From Anaerolineae bacterium (GTDB lineage: Bacteria > Chloroflexota > Anaerolineae > Promineifilales > Promineifilaceae), in NCBI GenBank assembly GCA_020848035.1, contig JADLAX010000026.1, positions 320,180 to 384,179 of the forward strand: a stretch of DNA of 64,000 nucleotides. Direction: 5' to 3'. Below the pieces are notes generated by a model that saw only the letters and a list, made by a program, of their open reading frames with translations, was not told the origin of the DNA and did not search any database. The position numbers and the translations under genes are program-made. This document shows, one piece after another, positions 19,931-29,065 of the stretch; within the stretch, counting starts at the first letter, position 1; each line of letters starts with the position of its first letter.

Positions 19931-20773
19931 ATGGACAAATTCACCCAAACCAACGGCATCACCCTTCACTACCTGGACCACCCTGGGGACGAGCCAACCC
20001 TGATTGTGCTGCACGGCCTGACGGCCAACGCGCACTTTTTTGATGGTCTGGCGGCGAGCAGCCTGCCCAACCGCCTGCTCGCCGTCGATTTGCGCGGCCG
20101 CGGCCAGAGCGACAAGCCGGATGCGGGCTACAGCATGGCCGACCACGCCGCTGACATTGTGGGGCTGATGGATAATTTGGGCATGGCACAGGCAATTTTG
20201 GTGGGACATTCCTTTGGCGGGCTGCTGGCCTGTTACCTGGCGGCCAAACACCCCGAGCGGGTGGCCAAATGCATCATCATGGATTCTGGCTATTTGCATC
20301 CCAACGTGAAGGAGCTCATCAAACCGTCGTTGGCCCGGCTGGGGCAGCGCATTCCATCCTGGGAAGCGTACCGGGAGGCCATTAAAAATGCGGCGTACTG
20401 GCAGGGGGTTTGGGATACGGCCGTAGAAAATTACTATCAAGCTGATGTACAATCCAACGACGACGGCTCCGTTCAGGCCCGTTCTCACCCTGCCAACATC
20501 GCCGAAGCCATCGACAAAGCGCTGGCCGAACCCTGGCCCGCCATCTTTGCCGAGGTACACCAGCCCACCATCATGCTGCACGCGCCCGGACCGTTTGGCG
20601 CACCCGGTGCTATGCCCGTGGTGCCGCCCGCCGAGGCCGCAGCCACCGTCAACGACCTGCCCAACTGCCGCTACAAAGCCGTCCCTGGCAACCACATGAC
20701 GATGCTTTTTGGCGACAATGTGGCGGTGTTGGCGAAAGAAATCAGTACTTTTTTGAAAGAGAGTGGCGATTAG
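19931..20773 (+). CDS. alpha/beta hydrolase
   Basis: 280 residues. HGLTANAHFFDGLA forms the oxyanion region, VGHSFGGLLACYLA holds the nucleophile, LRGRGQSDKPDAGYSM is the typical strand-4 motif of carboxylesterase or enol-lactonase-like hydrolases, and GNHMTMLFG supplies the C-terminal His. It could hydrolyse a lactone, ester or acyl-CoA produced in the pathway. It lies between two acyl-CoA ligases in one orientation. Confidence 0.9.
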   Translation: MDKFTQTNGITLHYLDHPGDEPTLIVLHGLTANAHFFDGLAASSLPNRLLAVDLRGRGQSDKPDAGYSMADHAADIVGLMDNLGMAQAILVGHSFGGLLACYLAAKHPERVAKCIIMDSGYLHPNVKELIKPSLARLGQRIPSWEAYREAIKNAAYWQGVWDTAVENYYQADVQSNDDGSVQARSHPANIAEAIDKALAEPWPAIFAEVHQPTIMLHAPGPFGAPGAMPVVPPAEAAATVNDLPNCRYKAVPGNHMTMLFGDNVAVLAKEISTFLKESGD

Positions 20774-20826
20774 AGATTGGAGATTGGACGTGCTTTAATT
20801 TCCAATCTCCACTCTCCAATCTCCCA
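20769..20826. repeat. word-dyad element (GAGATTGG/CCAATCTC type)
   Basis: GAGATTGGAGATTGG faces CCAATCTCCACTCTCCAATC. The same word family appears at 32611-32674 and inside the coding region of the molybdopterin subunit at 52869-52940 and 53911-53984. Confidence 0.65.
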
Positions 20827-20835
20827 TTGAAACTT

Positions 20836-22356
20836 ATGGATGCGAGCAATTTACTCAGCAAACGAGCCGAACTAACCCCCGACCGCGTGGCCCTGCGCGA
20901 GGTGGCCAGCGGGCAGAGCTACACCTTTGCCCAGCTCAACGCGCGGGTCAACCGCGCCTGCCACTTTTTGCAGAAGCTGGGCGTGCAAAAGGGGGAGGTG
21001 GTCTCGCTGCTGGCGCATAACAGCGTCGTCACTATCGATTTGCTCTACGCGGCTACCAAAATTGGGGCGATTTTTGCGCCGCTGAACTGGCGGCTGGTGG
21101 CCGACGAACTGGCCTACATCGTGCAAGACTGCGGCTCGAAGGTGCTCATTTGCGGGCCAGAATTTACGGCAACGCTGGCGGCGATGCGACCCCACATTAC
21201 CGTCGAACACCTGGTCAGCGTGGAAGGGGCAGAGATCGCGGAAGCGCTGGTGTATGAAGATGAGTTGGCGGCGGCAGATGAGGGGGAACCGGAACGGCCG
21301 TCATTCTCCCCCGAAGACACCGCCTGCATTTTGTACACCTCCGGCACCACCGGCAAGCCCAAAGGGGCGATGATTCCGCACCGCCAGATTGTGTGGAACG
21401 CCATCAACACCGTCATCAGCTGGGGGCTGACGCCCGACGACATCTCGCCCATTTTTACGCCGATGTTCCACTCCGGCGGGCTGTTTGTGTTTTTGACACC
21501 GCTGTTTTACGTCGGTGGGCGCATTGTGCTGCTGCGCCAGTTTGACCCGGTAGACACGCTGCGCCAGGTGGCCGCGGAAAAGTGCACCGTGCTGCTGGGT
21601 GTACCCACCATTTTCCAGGTGTGGCTCAACACGCCGGAACTGGCCCAAACCGATTTCAGCGCTATTCGCTGGTTTATCAGCGGCGGCGCGCCGTGCCCGG
21701 TATCGCTCATTGCAGCGTGGCGCGAAGCAACCGGCAAGCCGTTCCGCCAGGGCTACGGCCTCACCGAGGTAGGCACCAACTGCTTCACCATGAACGACGA
21801 CGACCCGGAGAAGAAGCCGGGCACGGTGGGCAAGCCGATTTTTCATAGTGAGATGAAGCTGGTGGCGGAAAACGGCCGTATCGTCCCCCCCAACCAAACC
21901 GGCGAGCTGCTCATCAAAGGGCCACACGTCACCAGCGGCTACTGGCGCAACGCCGAAGCTACCGCCGAAGCATTGCGCGACGGTTGGTTCCACACCGGCG
22001 ACATGGCCAAAATGGACGAAGACGGCTACTTCTTCATCGCCGGGCGGTTTAAGGACATGATCATCAGCGGCGGCGAAAACGTGTACGCCGCCGAGGTGGA
22101 AGCGGTCTTTGTGGCCCACGACGCGGTGGCTGAAGCGGCCCTCATCGGCCAGCCGGACGACAAGTGGGGCGAGGTGGGCGTGATGGTGGTGGTAAAAGCC
22201 AACGGTGCAGTCATCACCGAGGCGGAACTGCTCCAGCACTGCCAGGGCAAATTGGCCCGCTACAAAATTCCCAAGCGCGTCATCTTCACCGACGCCCTGC
22301 CCTATTCGCCCTATGGCAAGGTGATCAAGGCGGAATTGAAAGAGTTACTGGATTAA
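20836..22356 (+). CDS. acyl-CoA ligase (AMP-forming), copy 2
   Basis: About 506 residues from ATG 20836; a TTG three codons earlier is possible. No good ribosome binding site is seen at either. Motifs: ILYTSGTTGKPKGAM, GYGLTEVGTNCFTMN, WFHTGDMAKMDEDGYFFIAGR, KDMIISGGENVYAAEVE and the C-terminal SPYGKVIKAELKE with the catalytic Lys. This is the fatty-acid/feruloyl-CoA-ligase-like branch of the ANL family. Clear paralogue of the ligase at 23319, less close to the first ligase. Confidence 0.93.
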   Translation: MDASNLLSKRAELTPDRVALREVASGQSYTFAQLNARVNRACHFLQKLGVQKGEVVSLLAHNSVVTIDLLYAATKIGAIFAPLNWRLVADELAYIVQDCGSKVLICGPEFTATLAAMRPHITVEHLVSVEGAEIAEALVYEDELAAADEGEPERPSFSPEDTACILYTSGTTGKPKGAMIPHRQIVWNAINTVISWGLTPDDISPIFTPMFHSGGLFVFLTPLFYVGGRIVLLRQFDPVDTLRQVAAEKCTVLLGVPTIFQVWLNTPELAQTDFSAIRWFISGGAPCPVSLIAAWREATGKPFRQGYGLTEVGTNCFTMNDDDPEKKPGTVGKPIFHSEMKLVAENGRIVPPNQTGELLIKGPHVTSGYWRNAEATAEALRDGWFHTGDMAKMDEDGYFFIAGRFKDMIISGGENVYAAEVEAVFVAHDAVAEAALIGQPDDKWGEVGVMVVVKANGAVITEAELLQHCQGKLARYKIPKRVIFTDALPYSPYGKVIKAELKELLD

Positions 22357-22357
22357 A

Positions 22358-22440
22358 GACCCCCACCCTGGCCCTCCCCCTGAGAGGGGGAGGGAACTTG
22401 GCTCCCTCTCCCTTTGGGAGAGGGCTGGGGTGAGGGAAAA
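22358..22440. repeat. word-dyad element (CCCTCACCCC type)
   Basis: CCCCACCCTGGCCCTCCCCC faces GGGAGAGGGCTGGGGTGAGG. It sits between ligase 2 and the next hydrolase and ends just before its AAAGGA site. Confidence 0.6.
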
Positions 22441-22450
22441 AGGAAACAAC

Positions 22451-23269
22451 ATGGCAACCATAACCGCAAACGGCATCACAATCTCATACGAAATCGAGGG
22501 CAGCGGGCCGCCGCTGGTGTTGGTGGCCGGGCTGGGCTACGGCCGTTGGATGTGGCACAAAATGATCCCCGGTCTGGCCGAAAATTTTACGGTGCTGAGC
22601 TACGACAACCGGGGTGTGGGTGAAACCGACAAACCGGCCGGACCATACAACGCCCAGCTGCTGGCGGAAGATTTGTGCGGCTTGCTAGACGCGCTGGGGT
22701 GGGCAAAAACGGCCGTTTTCGGACATTCCATGGGTGGTTTTATCGCCCAGGCCTTTGCCCTGGCCTACCCGGACAGGCTCAGCCAGCTCATTTTGTCGGC
22801 GACCAACTTTGGCGGGCCGCACCACGTGCCGGTGACGCAGGAAGCGCTGGCCGTGCTCATGGACACAACCAGCGACCCGCTGACCCGCCTGCGCAACGGC
22901 ATTTTGATTAGCTGCGCCGCAGGCTTTGGCGAGCGCCATCCCGAAATTGTGGACGAGTGGCTGGCGTACCGCGCCAGCCATCCCATCGACCCGGCGGGCT
23001 ACCAGGCGCAGATGGGCATCGGGCTGTCATTGATGTCGGAAGCGGCCTGTTTTGAGCACAAATTGTCGGCCATTACCGCGCCCACGCTGCTACTGTCCGG
23101 CGCGGAGGACAAGGTGGTGCCGCCCGCCAACGTGGCATTGCTCAAGGCAGCGATGCCACAGGCAGAAACGGCCGTTATCAACCAGGCCGGTCACTTTTTC
23201 CCATTTGAACAACCGGAAACGGCCGTGCAAATCGTCACACAATTTTTGCAACGGATTAACACGAATTAA
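22451..23269 (+). CDS. alpha/beta hydrolase
   Basis: ATG 22451 is chosen (AAAGGA at 22439-22444); a GTG seven codons upstream is in the dyad element. 272 residues with YDNRGVGETDKP, VFGHSMGGFIAQAFAL (nucleophile) and AGHFFPFEQPE (His). The pattern is that of 3-oxoadipate enol-lactonase/arylesterase relatives. The last five codons and the stop (from 23252) lie inside a word-dyad element, so this element supplies the natural C-terminus. Confidence 0.9.
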   Translation: MATITANGITISYEIEGSGPPLVLVAGLGYGRWMWHKMIPGLAENFTVLSYDNRGVGETDKPAGPYNAQLLAEDLCGLLDALGWAKTAVFGHSMGGFIAQAFALAYPDRLSQLILSATNFGGPHHVPVTQEALAVLMDTTSDPLTRLRNGILISCAAGFGERHPEIVDEWLAYRASHPIDPAGYQAQMGIGLSLMSEAACFEHKLSAITAPTLLLSGAEDKVVPPANVALLKAAMPQAETAVINQAGHFFPFEQPETAVQIVTQFLQRINTN

Positions 23270-23305
23270 CACGAATTGACACGAATTCGTGTTAATTCGT
23301 GGCTG
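23251..23305. repeat. word-dyad element (ACACGAATT type) overlapping a stop codon
   Basis: TTAACACGAATTAACACGAA faces TTCGTGTTAATTCGTG around a central GAATTC. It encodes the last residues of the upstream hydrolase and provides its TAA. Confidence 0.7.
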
Positions 23306-23318
23306 AAAAGAAGGCATC

Positions 23319-24815
23319 ATGTACCACTTTGATTGGATTCAGCGACATGCTGAACGGACGCCAAACAAATTAGCCCTCGTGGACGCGCACAGCGGGCAGC
23401 AGTTTACCTACGCCCAGTTCAACGAGCGGGCCAACCGGCTGGCGCATGTTTTTGTGCACCAGCTGGGCCTGCAAACGGGCGATCGCGTCTCCATTTTGGC
23501 CCACAACAGCGCCGATTATTACGTTGCCCTCTTTGCCTGCGCCAAAAGCGGCACCATTTTGAACACGCTCAACTGGCGGTTGTCGGTGCCCGAGCTGGAA
23601 TACATTCTCAACGACTGCCAGCCCCGCGCCATTTTGGTGGATGAGGCGTTTGGGGAAACGGCCGTTGCCCTACAAAAAATCGTGTCCATCGAACATTGGC
23701 TCACCGTGGGCGATGAAGCCACCCTGGCCGCAGGCGACCCGGCCGGTGTGCCTGATCCGCGCCTGCGCTACGAAGACACCTGGGCCATTTTGTACACCAG
23801 CGGCACCACCGGTCGGCCCAAGGGGGCCCAGGTGACCTACGGCAACTTTTTCTATAACGCCGTGGGCATGGGCCAGGCGATTGATTTGTCGGCGCGGGAC
23901 GTGAATCTGAACGTGCTGCCCTGCTTCCATGCGGGCGGGCTGGGGCTGTATGCCGGGCCGATTTTCCACACCGGCGGCACCCTGGTGGTGATGCGCCAGT
24001 TTGAGCCGAAACAACTGCTCCAGCTCATCGAGCAATGGCAGGTGAGCGTCCTGCTGCTGGTGCCCGCCATTTATTTGATGCTGGCGCAAACGGCCGATTT
24101 CAGCCAGTACGATCTCAGCAGCGTGCGCAGCTGGGCCAGCGGCGGCTCGTCGCTGCCGCCCTCGGTGGTGCACGACTACGCCAGCCGGGGCATCATTATC
24201 CAGCAAGGGTTTGGCATGACCGAAACCGGGCCGACGGTTTTTTTAGTGCCGCAAGAGCATGCCGTGCGCAAGGCGGGTTCGGTAGGCAAGCCGGTGCTGC
24301 ACACCGACGTCTGCATCATGGACCGCGAGGGCAAGGTGCTTGGCCCCAATGAAGTGGGTGAGCTGTGCATTCGCGGCGGCAACGTCACCACCGGCTACTG
24401 GAATCTGCCGGAAGCGACGGCCGAAGCGCTGCGCGGCGGCTGGCTGCACTCTGGCGACGCGGCGATGGTTGACGAGGAAGGCTTTTATACGATTGTCGAT
24501 CGCTGGAAGGATATGTTCATCTCTGGCGGCGAAAATGTGTATCCGGCGGAAGTGGAGAACGTGATTTACCAGCATCCGGGGGTGGCGGAAACGGCCGTTA
24601 TCGGCATCCCCGATCCCAAGTGGCAAGAAGTCGGCCTGGCGCTGGTGGTGGTCAAAGAAGGCGCGTCGCTCACCGAGCAGGAGCTGATCGATTTTTGCCA
24701 GGGCAAGCTGGCCCGCTACAAGATTCCCAAGCAGGTGCGCTTCTTGAAGGAACTGCCGCGCACGGCCGCTGGCAAAGTGCTCAAGCGCGAACTGCGCGAG
24801 ATGGTGAGTGGTTAG
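23319..24815 (+). CDS. acyl-CoA ligase (AMP-forming), copy 3
   Basis: 498 residues. ILYTSGTTGRPKGAQ, GFGMTETGPTVFLV, WLHSGDAAMVDEEGFYTIVDR, KDMFISGGENVYPAEVE and RTAAGKVLKRELRE are intact, so a functional acid:CoA ligase is expected. Close to copy 2 in the C-terminal half. Starts at ATG 23319 after GAAGG. The gene is followed by a 15-bp inverted repeat and then the MaoC/enoyl-CoA hydratase genes, so the CoA ester formed is probably a substrate for hydration. Confidence 0.93.
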   Translation: MYHFDWIQRHAERTPNKLALVDAHSGQQFTYAQFNERANRLAHVFVHQLGLQTGDRVSILAHNSADYYVALFACAKSGTILNTLNWRLSVPELEYILNDCQPRAILVDEAFGETAVALQKIVSIEHWLTVGDEATLAAGDPAGVPDPRLRYEDTWAILYTSGTTGRPKGAQVTYGNFFYNAVGMGQAIDLSARDVNLNVLPCFHAGGLGLYAGPIFHTGGTLVVMRQFEPKQLLQLIEQWQVSVLLLVPAIYLMLAQTADFSQYDLSSVRSWASGGSSLPPSVVHDYASRGIIIQQGFGMTETGPTVFLVPQEHAVRKAGSVGKPVLHTDVCIMDREGKVLGPNEVGELCIRGGNVTTGYWNLPEATAEALRGGWLHSGDAAMVDEEGFYTIVDRWKDMFISGGENVYPAEVENVIYQHPGVAETAVIGIPDPKWQEVGLALVVVKEGASLTEQELIDFCQGKLARYKIPKQVRFLKELPRTAAGKVLKRELREMVSG

Positions 24816-24817
24816 AA

Positions 24818-24881
24818 AGACCTGACAGGTTTTTTGAGGCGATCTGGAAAGCAATGGATCTGGTGGAAACCTGTCAGGTCT
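24818..24881. repeat. 15-bp perfect inverted repeat (AGACCTGACAGGTTT)
   Basis: Arms at 24818-24832 and 24867-24881 are exact reverse complements, separated by 34 bases. It lies in the gap between ligase 3 and the MaoC gene. The CCTGACAGGT core is itself palindromic. Confidence 0.85.
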
Positions 24882-24892
24882 AAAAGGTTGAT

Positions 24893-25261
24893 ATGAGCTT
24901 ACTCATTCAGGAACAGAAAACATTCAGCCAGGCGGAGTTTGACGCCTTTGCCCGGCTGAGTGGGGACGACAACCCGATCCACGTCGATCCTGAATTTTCG
25001 GCGCGGACGCGCTTTGGGCGCACGGTGGCCCACGGGATGCTACTCTACAGCGTTTTTTGCGGCGTGATCAGCCGCCACTTTCCCGGCGCGGTGCAGCTGT
25101 CGCAGGAGCTCATGTTCCCCGCCCCCACCTACGCCGACGAACCGATGACCATTCATCTGGAAATTTTGGCGCAAGACGGGCCGCAATTGCGGCTTTTAAC
25201 CGAAATGCGCAACCCGGCAGGTGAAACAACCCTGACCGGCGAGACGGTGATTTTGTTATGA
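24893..25261 (+). CDS. MaoC-like enoyl-CoA hydratase
   Basis: 122-residue hot-dog fold protein. The hydratase 2 motif is intact: FARLSGDDNPIHVDPEFSA with Asp and the AHGMLLYSVF His, so it should add water to a trans-2-enoyl-CoA with R stereochemistry. It overlaps the next gene by ATGA and the gene after that is linked the same way, giving a tight three-gene unit. Cytoplasmic. Substrate chain unknown. Confidence 0.92.
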   Translation: MSLLIQEQKTFSQAEFDAFARLSGDDNPIHVDPEFSARTRFGRTVAHGMLLYSVFCGVISRHFPGAVQLSQELMFPAPTYADEPMTIHLEILAQDGPQLRLLTEMRNPAGETTLTGETVILL

Positions 25262-26046
25262 CCGAGGCCAACGAACTGGTTTTGCTCGATTTTGTGGGAA
25301 CAACGGCCGTTGTCACCCTCAACCGCCCCACCCGGCACAACAGCCTGGTGCCCGCCCTGCTGCGCGACATGCTGGCCATGTTGGCCGAGGTTGCGGCGGA
25401 TGAGGCGGTGCGGGCGGTGGTGCTGCGGGCCAACGGCCGTTCCTTCTCCACCGGCGGCGATGCGTTGGGTTTTGTGCAGCACGCCGACAACATGGAACCG
25501 TACGCCCGCGAGATTGTCGGACTGCTCAACCAGGTGATTTTGGCGCTGATCGATTTGCCCGTGCCGGTGATTACGGCCGTTCACGGCATCGTCACCGGCG
25601 GCTCGTTGGGCTTTCTTTTGGGGTCAGACATTGTTTTGGTGGCCCCAGAAGCCAGCTTCGCCCCCTTTTACAGCGAGGTTGGCCCCAGCCCGGACGGCGG
25701 CTGGGCGGTGCTGCTGCCGTTGCTGATTGGGCCACGGCGGGCAGCGGAAGTTTTGTATTTGAATGAAGCGATTGGGGCGGAAACGGCCGTCGCCTGGGGC
25801 CTGGCCAATCGTGTGGTGCCTGCCGACCAAATTCAGGCCGAAGCGCTGGCCATCGCTGAAGCGATTGCCGCCAAAAAGCGCGGCAGCATTCGCCATACCA
25901 AACAGCTGCTGCACCTGGACCGCGCCGACATCGCCGCCCGGCTGGCCACCGAGCTGGACCATTTTGTGCAGCAGATGGTGACGCCGGAAGCGATTGACGG
26001 CTTCCGCGATTTTGTGGACCAGCGGCGCAAGGCGGTGGTGGCATGA
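25258..26046 (+). CDS. enoyl-CoA hydratase/isomerase family protein
   Basis: 262-residue crotonase-fold protein. NGRSFSTGGDALGF and HGIVTGGSLGFLLGSDIVL give the two oxyanion-hole segments. The active-site stretch FAPFYSEVGPSPDGGW keeps one acidic residue; the usual second Glu is not obvious, so hydratase, isomerase or another crotonase activity is possible. ATGA overlaps on both sides show translational coupling with the MaoC-like genes. Confidence 0.9.
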   Translation: MTEANELVLLDFVGTTAVVTLNRPTRHNSLVPALLRDMLAMLAEVAADEAVRAVVLRANGRSFSTGGDALGFVQHADNMEPYAREIVGLLNQVILALIDLPVPVITAVHGIVTGGSLGFLLGSDIVLVAPEASFAPFYSEVGPSPDGGWAVLLPLLIGPRRAAEVLYLNEAIGAETAVAWGLANRVVPADQIQAEALAIAEAIAAKKRGSIRHTKQLLHLDRADIAARLATELDHFVQQMVTPEAIDGFRDFVDQRRKAVVA

Positions 26047-26435
26047 ATCATCTTGCCGTCGGCCAGGAAGCCCGCGCCAGCCGCACCTTTACCGCCGCCG
26101 ACGTGGCTGCCTACCGGGCGCTGTCTGGCGATGCCAGGCTGGCCTTTGGCGCAGCGGATGCTGCCGACACGGTGCCCGGCCCGCTGCTCAGCGGGATGTT
26201 TTCTGATTTGCTGGGGACGCAGCTGCCCGGACCGGGCACCAACTGGCTGAAGCAGTCGCTGCGGTTTCCGGCGGTGGCAAAGGTGGATGAGGTGGTAACG
26301 GCCGTTGTCCAAATCACCCGCCTGCGCCCCGAAAAAGCGCTGGTTAACCTGCGCACAACCTGTGTTACTTTGGCAGGCACTGTCGTCTGTGAAGGCGAGG
26401 CGCTTGTTTTAGTGAAAGATTTGACGGCGAGCTGA
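26043..26435 (+). CDS. degenerate MaoC-like hot-dog protein
   Basis: 130 residues, starting in the stop of the crotonase (ATGA). The arrangement follows MaoC proteins (FTAADVAAYRALSGD near the N-terminus, then PLLSGMFSDLLG where active members have a His-Gly). However, the NPIHxD Asp and the catalytic His are both missing. It may be a non-catalytic partner forming a heterodimer with the intact MaoC protein at 24893, or bind a CoA ester without turnover. Family call by pattern only. Confidence 0.7.
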   Translation: MNHLAVGQEARASRTFTAADVAAYRALSGDARLAFGAADAADTVPGPLLSGMFSDLLGTQLPGPGTNWLKQSLRFPAVAKVDEVVTAVVQITRLRPEKALVNLRTTCVTLAGTVVCEGEALVLVKDLTAS

Positions 26436-26545
26436 AAAGTCTCAATGGAGGTGTTTATGAAATGAGTGGTAAACAGGCAGGGAAATTGACGCTGACTAAA
26501 CAAAGGTCTAACCAAAAACGTAAAACATTTGGAGGAAAGAAAACT

Positions 26546-28066
26546 ATGAAACGTCGTACATTGATAACTTTATTGATTATGCTGCTGGGCCTCTCTTTTG
26601 TGCTGGCCGCCTGTGATGCCGCCACCGAAGAGGCCATCAACGATGCGGCCGAGCAGGTGCAGGATGCAGCTGAAGAAATCGCGCCCACGTTAGAAGCAGC
26701 GGCCGAAGAGCTGGCCCCCACCGTGGAAGCGGCCGTTGAAGAAATTCAGCCCACGGTAGAAGCGGCCGTTGAAGAAGTGACCGAAGAGATAACAGAGGAA
26801 CCCACTGAGGTACCGGCCGAAGAGCCAACCGAGGAACCCGCTGAAGCACCAGCCGCTGGCCTGGCCTGTGAAGAGCCCATCAAAATTGGTCTCATCACCG
26901 ATGCTACGGGCGCTCTGGCCATCTATGGCGCGCATGTGCTGCGCGGCTTCCCGCTTGGCATGGAATATGCCACGGGCGTTGCTGGCGTCGAAGCCGAGGG
27001 TTACACCTCCTACATGATGGACGGCTGTGAAATCCAGGTTTACCTGCGCGACGACCAGAGCAACCCGGAAACCACCGCCACCGTTGGCCGTGAACTGATC
27101 GAGGTCGAAGGCGTGGACCTGCTGGTCGGTACCGTTAGCTCCGGTGCCACCGCCACCCTGCAAGAGCTGGCCCGTGAAAACGACGTTGTGCTCATCGTTG
27201 CCCCGGCTGCGGCCAACGACATCACCGGCATCACCTTCAACGAGTACACCTTCCGCACCAGCCGTAACAACTATCAGGACGCCGTCAACATCTGCGAATA
27301 CCTCACCACGCAGTACACCAGCTTCGTGCAGATTGCCCCCGACTACTCCTTTGGTTACGGTGGCGCGCAGGCGTTCCGCGATGCCTGTACCCTGTTTGGC
27401 GGCGAATTTGTGGTAGACGACATCTTTGCCCCGGCCGACACCACCGACTTCACCCCCTACATGGACGAAGTTCTGACGGCCGTTGACGGTGGCGCAGAAG
27501 CCTTCCTGGTAACCTGGGCTGGTGGTGGTTTTGTGCCGCTCTACCAGGCGTACATTGACTCTGGCGCAGCGGATGAAATTCCGTTGGCCGCTGGCTTTGT
27601 GGATAACGTTGTGATGCCCGCTTTCTTCGCCAACGCCATTGGCTCCACCAGCGGCATTCTGTACCACTACACCCTGCCGGACAACGAAATCAACACCTGG
27701 CTGGTTGAGCAGACCCAGGCACGCTTCAGCACCTTCCCGGATCTGTTCGACGCCGATGCGATGAACGCGGCCATCATGGCGGTGGAAGCGCTGAAGGCCA
27801 CCGGTGGCGACACCAGCTCGGCGGCGCTGATTGGCGCGATGGAAGGTATGGAATTTGAAGGGCCGAAGGGCACCATCAACATCCGGCCCGAGGATCACGT
27901 AGCTATCCAGGACATGTACATCGTGACCCTGCTGAACGTGACCGATCCGGAATTCAAATATTACGAACTCGTCGAAACCAACCGGCCAGACGTTCCCTGT
28001 CTGCTGCCAGAAGAGTTGGTAGACCGCTGCGGTGATCTGCCGGTGGGCAGCCTAAGCGGCGAATAA
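26546..28066 (+). CDS. branched-chain-type ABC transporter substrate-binding lipoprotein
   Basis: ATG 26546 is chosen because GGAGGA lies ten bases upstream and the protein then starts with a lipoprotein signal (MKRRTLITLL..., lipobox LAAC, Cys23). 506 residues. Residues 24-111 are an acidic, Ala/Glu-rich linker with an 11-residue repeat (APTVEAAVEEI-type, three copies) and a Pro-Glu-Thr section. Residues 112-506 form a LivK-like periplasmic binding fold (PIKIGLITDATGALAIYG at its start). It is the receptor for the importer encoded just downstream; the ligand is probably an acid handled by the preceding enzymes rather than an amino acid, by context only. Confidence 0.92.
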   Translation: MKRRTLITLLIMLLGLSFVLAACDAATEEAINDAAEQVQDAAEEIAPTLEAAAEELAPTVEAAVEEIQPTVEAAVEEVTEEITEEPTEVPAEEPTEEPAEAPAAGLACEEPIKIGLITDATGALAIYGAHVLRGFPLGMEYATGVAGVEAEGYTSYMMDGCEIQVYLRDDQSNPETTATVGRELIEVEGVDLLVGTVSSGATATLQELARENDVVLIVAPAAANDITGITFNEYTFRTSRNNYQDAVNICEYLTTQYTSFVQIAPDYSFGYGGAQAFRDACTLFGGEFVVDDIFAPADTTDFTPYMDEVLTAVDGGAEAFLVTWAGGGFVPLYQAYIDSGAADEIPLAAGFVDNVVMPAFFANAIGSTSGILYHYTLPDNEINTWLVEQTQARFSTFPDLFDADAMNAAIMAVEALKATGGDTSSAALIGAMEGMEFEGPKGTINIRPEDHVAIQDMYIVTLLNVTDPEFKYYELVETNRPDVPCLLPEELVDRCGDLPVGSLSGE

Positions 28067-28070
28067 CAAG

Positions 28071-28146
28071 ATGAACGGGTGAACAGGTGAAGGGGTGAAT
28101 AACGGTCTTGTCACCCCTTCACCCTGTCACCCTTTCACCCCTTCAG
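28071..28146. repeat. word-dyad element (GGTGAAGGGGTGAA type)
   Basis: GAACGGGTGAACAGGTGAAG faces CACCCCTTCACCCTGTCACC. The same words occur at 29772-29818, 47816-47893 and in frame at 49436-49541. Confidence 0.7.
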
Positions 28147-28155
28147 GAAGAAGAG

Positions 28156-28935
28156 ATGCCAAACGAAATCATCCTAGAAACCCAAAACCTGCGGCGTGAG
28201 TTTGGGGCGTTGGTGGCGGTGGAGGACGTGAGCCTGAAGGTGAAGGCCGGGTCGCTGCATTCGATCATTGGTCCCAACGGCGCGGGCAAAACGACGTTTT
28301 TTAACCTGCTGAGCGGCAACATTCCACCCACGGCTGGCCGGGTGCTGCTGCGGGGCAAGGACATTACAAATTTACCGCTGCACAAAACGGCGCATTTGGG
28401 AATCGGCCGTTCTTTCCAGATCACCAACATCTTCCCCAATTTGACGGTGCTGGAAAACATTCGTCTGGCCGCCCAGGCGCTGGGCAAAGACAGCTTCCGC
28501 CTGTTCCGCTCTTACCGGGCTTTTCCCAAGTATGAAACACGCGCCTGGGAGGTGATTGAGCAGGTAGGGCTGGTGAATGAGGCGCTGCTGCCCGCCCGCA
28601 CGCTGCCCCACGGCGCGCAGCGCAAGCTGGAGCTGGGCATGATTCTGGCCCCGGACCCGGAAATCCTACTGCTGGATGAACCAACGGCCGGCATGGCGTC
28701 GGAGCAGGTGCCAGAGCTGATGGCCCTCATCCAAAAAATTCAGGAAGCGGGGCACAAAACGGTGATGCTGGTGGAGCACAACATGAACGTGGTGATGAGC
28801 GTGTCGGACACGATCACGGTGATGCACCACGGGGCGGTGCTGGCCGAAGGCAGCCCGGCGGAAATATCGGCCAATGAGACGGTACAGACGGCGTATTTGG
28901 GGCATTTGTATGAGGATACGGCCGTAACCACCTAA
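28156..28935 (+). CDS. livG: ABC transporter ATP-binding protein (LivG-like)
   Basis: 259 residues from ATG 28156, which follows AAGAAGAG. Walker A IGPNGAGKTTFFNLL, LivG-type GRSFQITNIFPNLTVLENIRLA, a signature region reading LPHGAQRKLELGM (a variant of the usual LSYGxQRxLE) and Walker B ILLLDEPTAGM are intact. Supplies one of the two ATPases of the branched-chain-type importer. Sits directly after the binding protein, separated by a dyad element. Confidence 0.94.
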   Translation: MPNEIILETQNLRREFGALVAVEDVSLKVKAGSLHSIIGPNGAGKTTFFNLLSGNIPPTAGRVLLRGKDITNLPLHKTAHLGIGRSFQITNIFPNLTVLENIRLAAQALGKDSFRLFRSYRAFPKYETRAWEVIEQVGLVNEALLPARTLPHGAQRKLELGMILAPDPEILLLDEPTAGMASEQVPELMALIQKIQEAGHKTVMLVEHNMNVVMSVSDTITVMHHGAVLAEGSPAEISANETVQTAYLGHLYEDTAVTT

Positions 28936-28939
28936 GCTT

Positions 28940-29009
28940 CATGTCATGCCCGTGCAGACGGGCATCCCCGGCAAAAATGGATTCCCGCCTGCGCAGGAAT
29001 GACATTTGT
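28940..29009. repeat. REP-like inverted repeat
   Basis: GTCATGCCCGTGCAGACGGG on the left and CGCCTGCGCAGGAATGAC on the right frame the widely seen GGATTCCCGCCTGCGCAGGAAT-type motif. It is followed by AATTGGGTAATTGAGTCATT words at 29029-29052. Confidence 0.6.
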
Positions 29010-29065
29010 CAGTTTGGTTTATTTTGTAATTGGGTAATTGAGTCATTACCAACCTGGAATCATTG

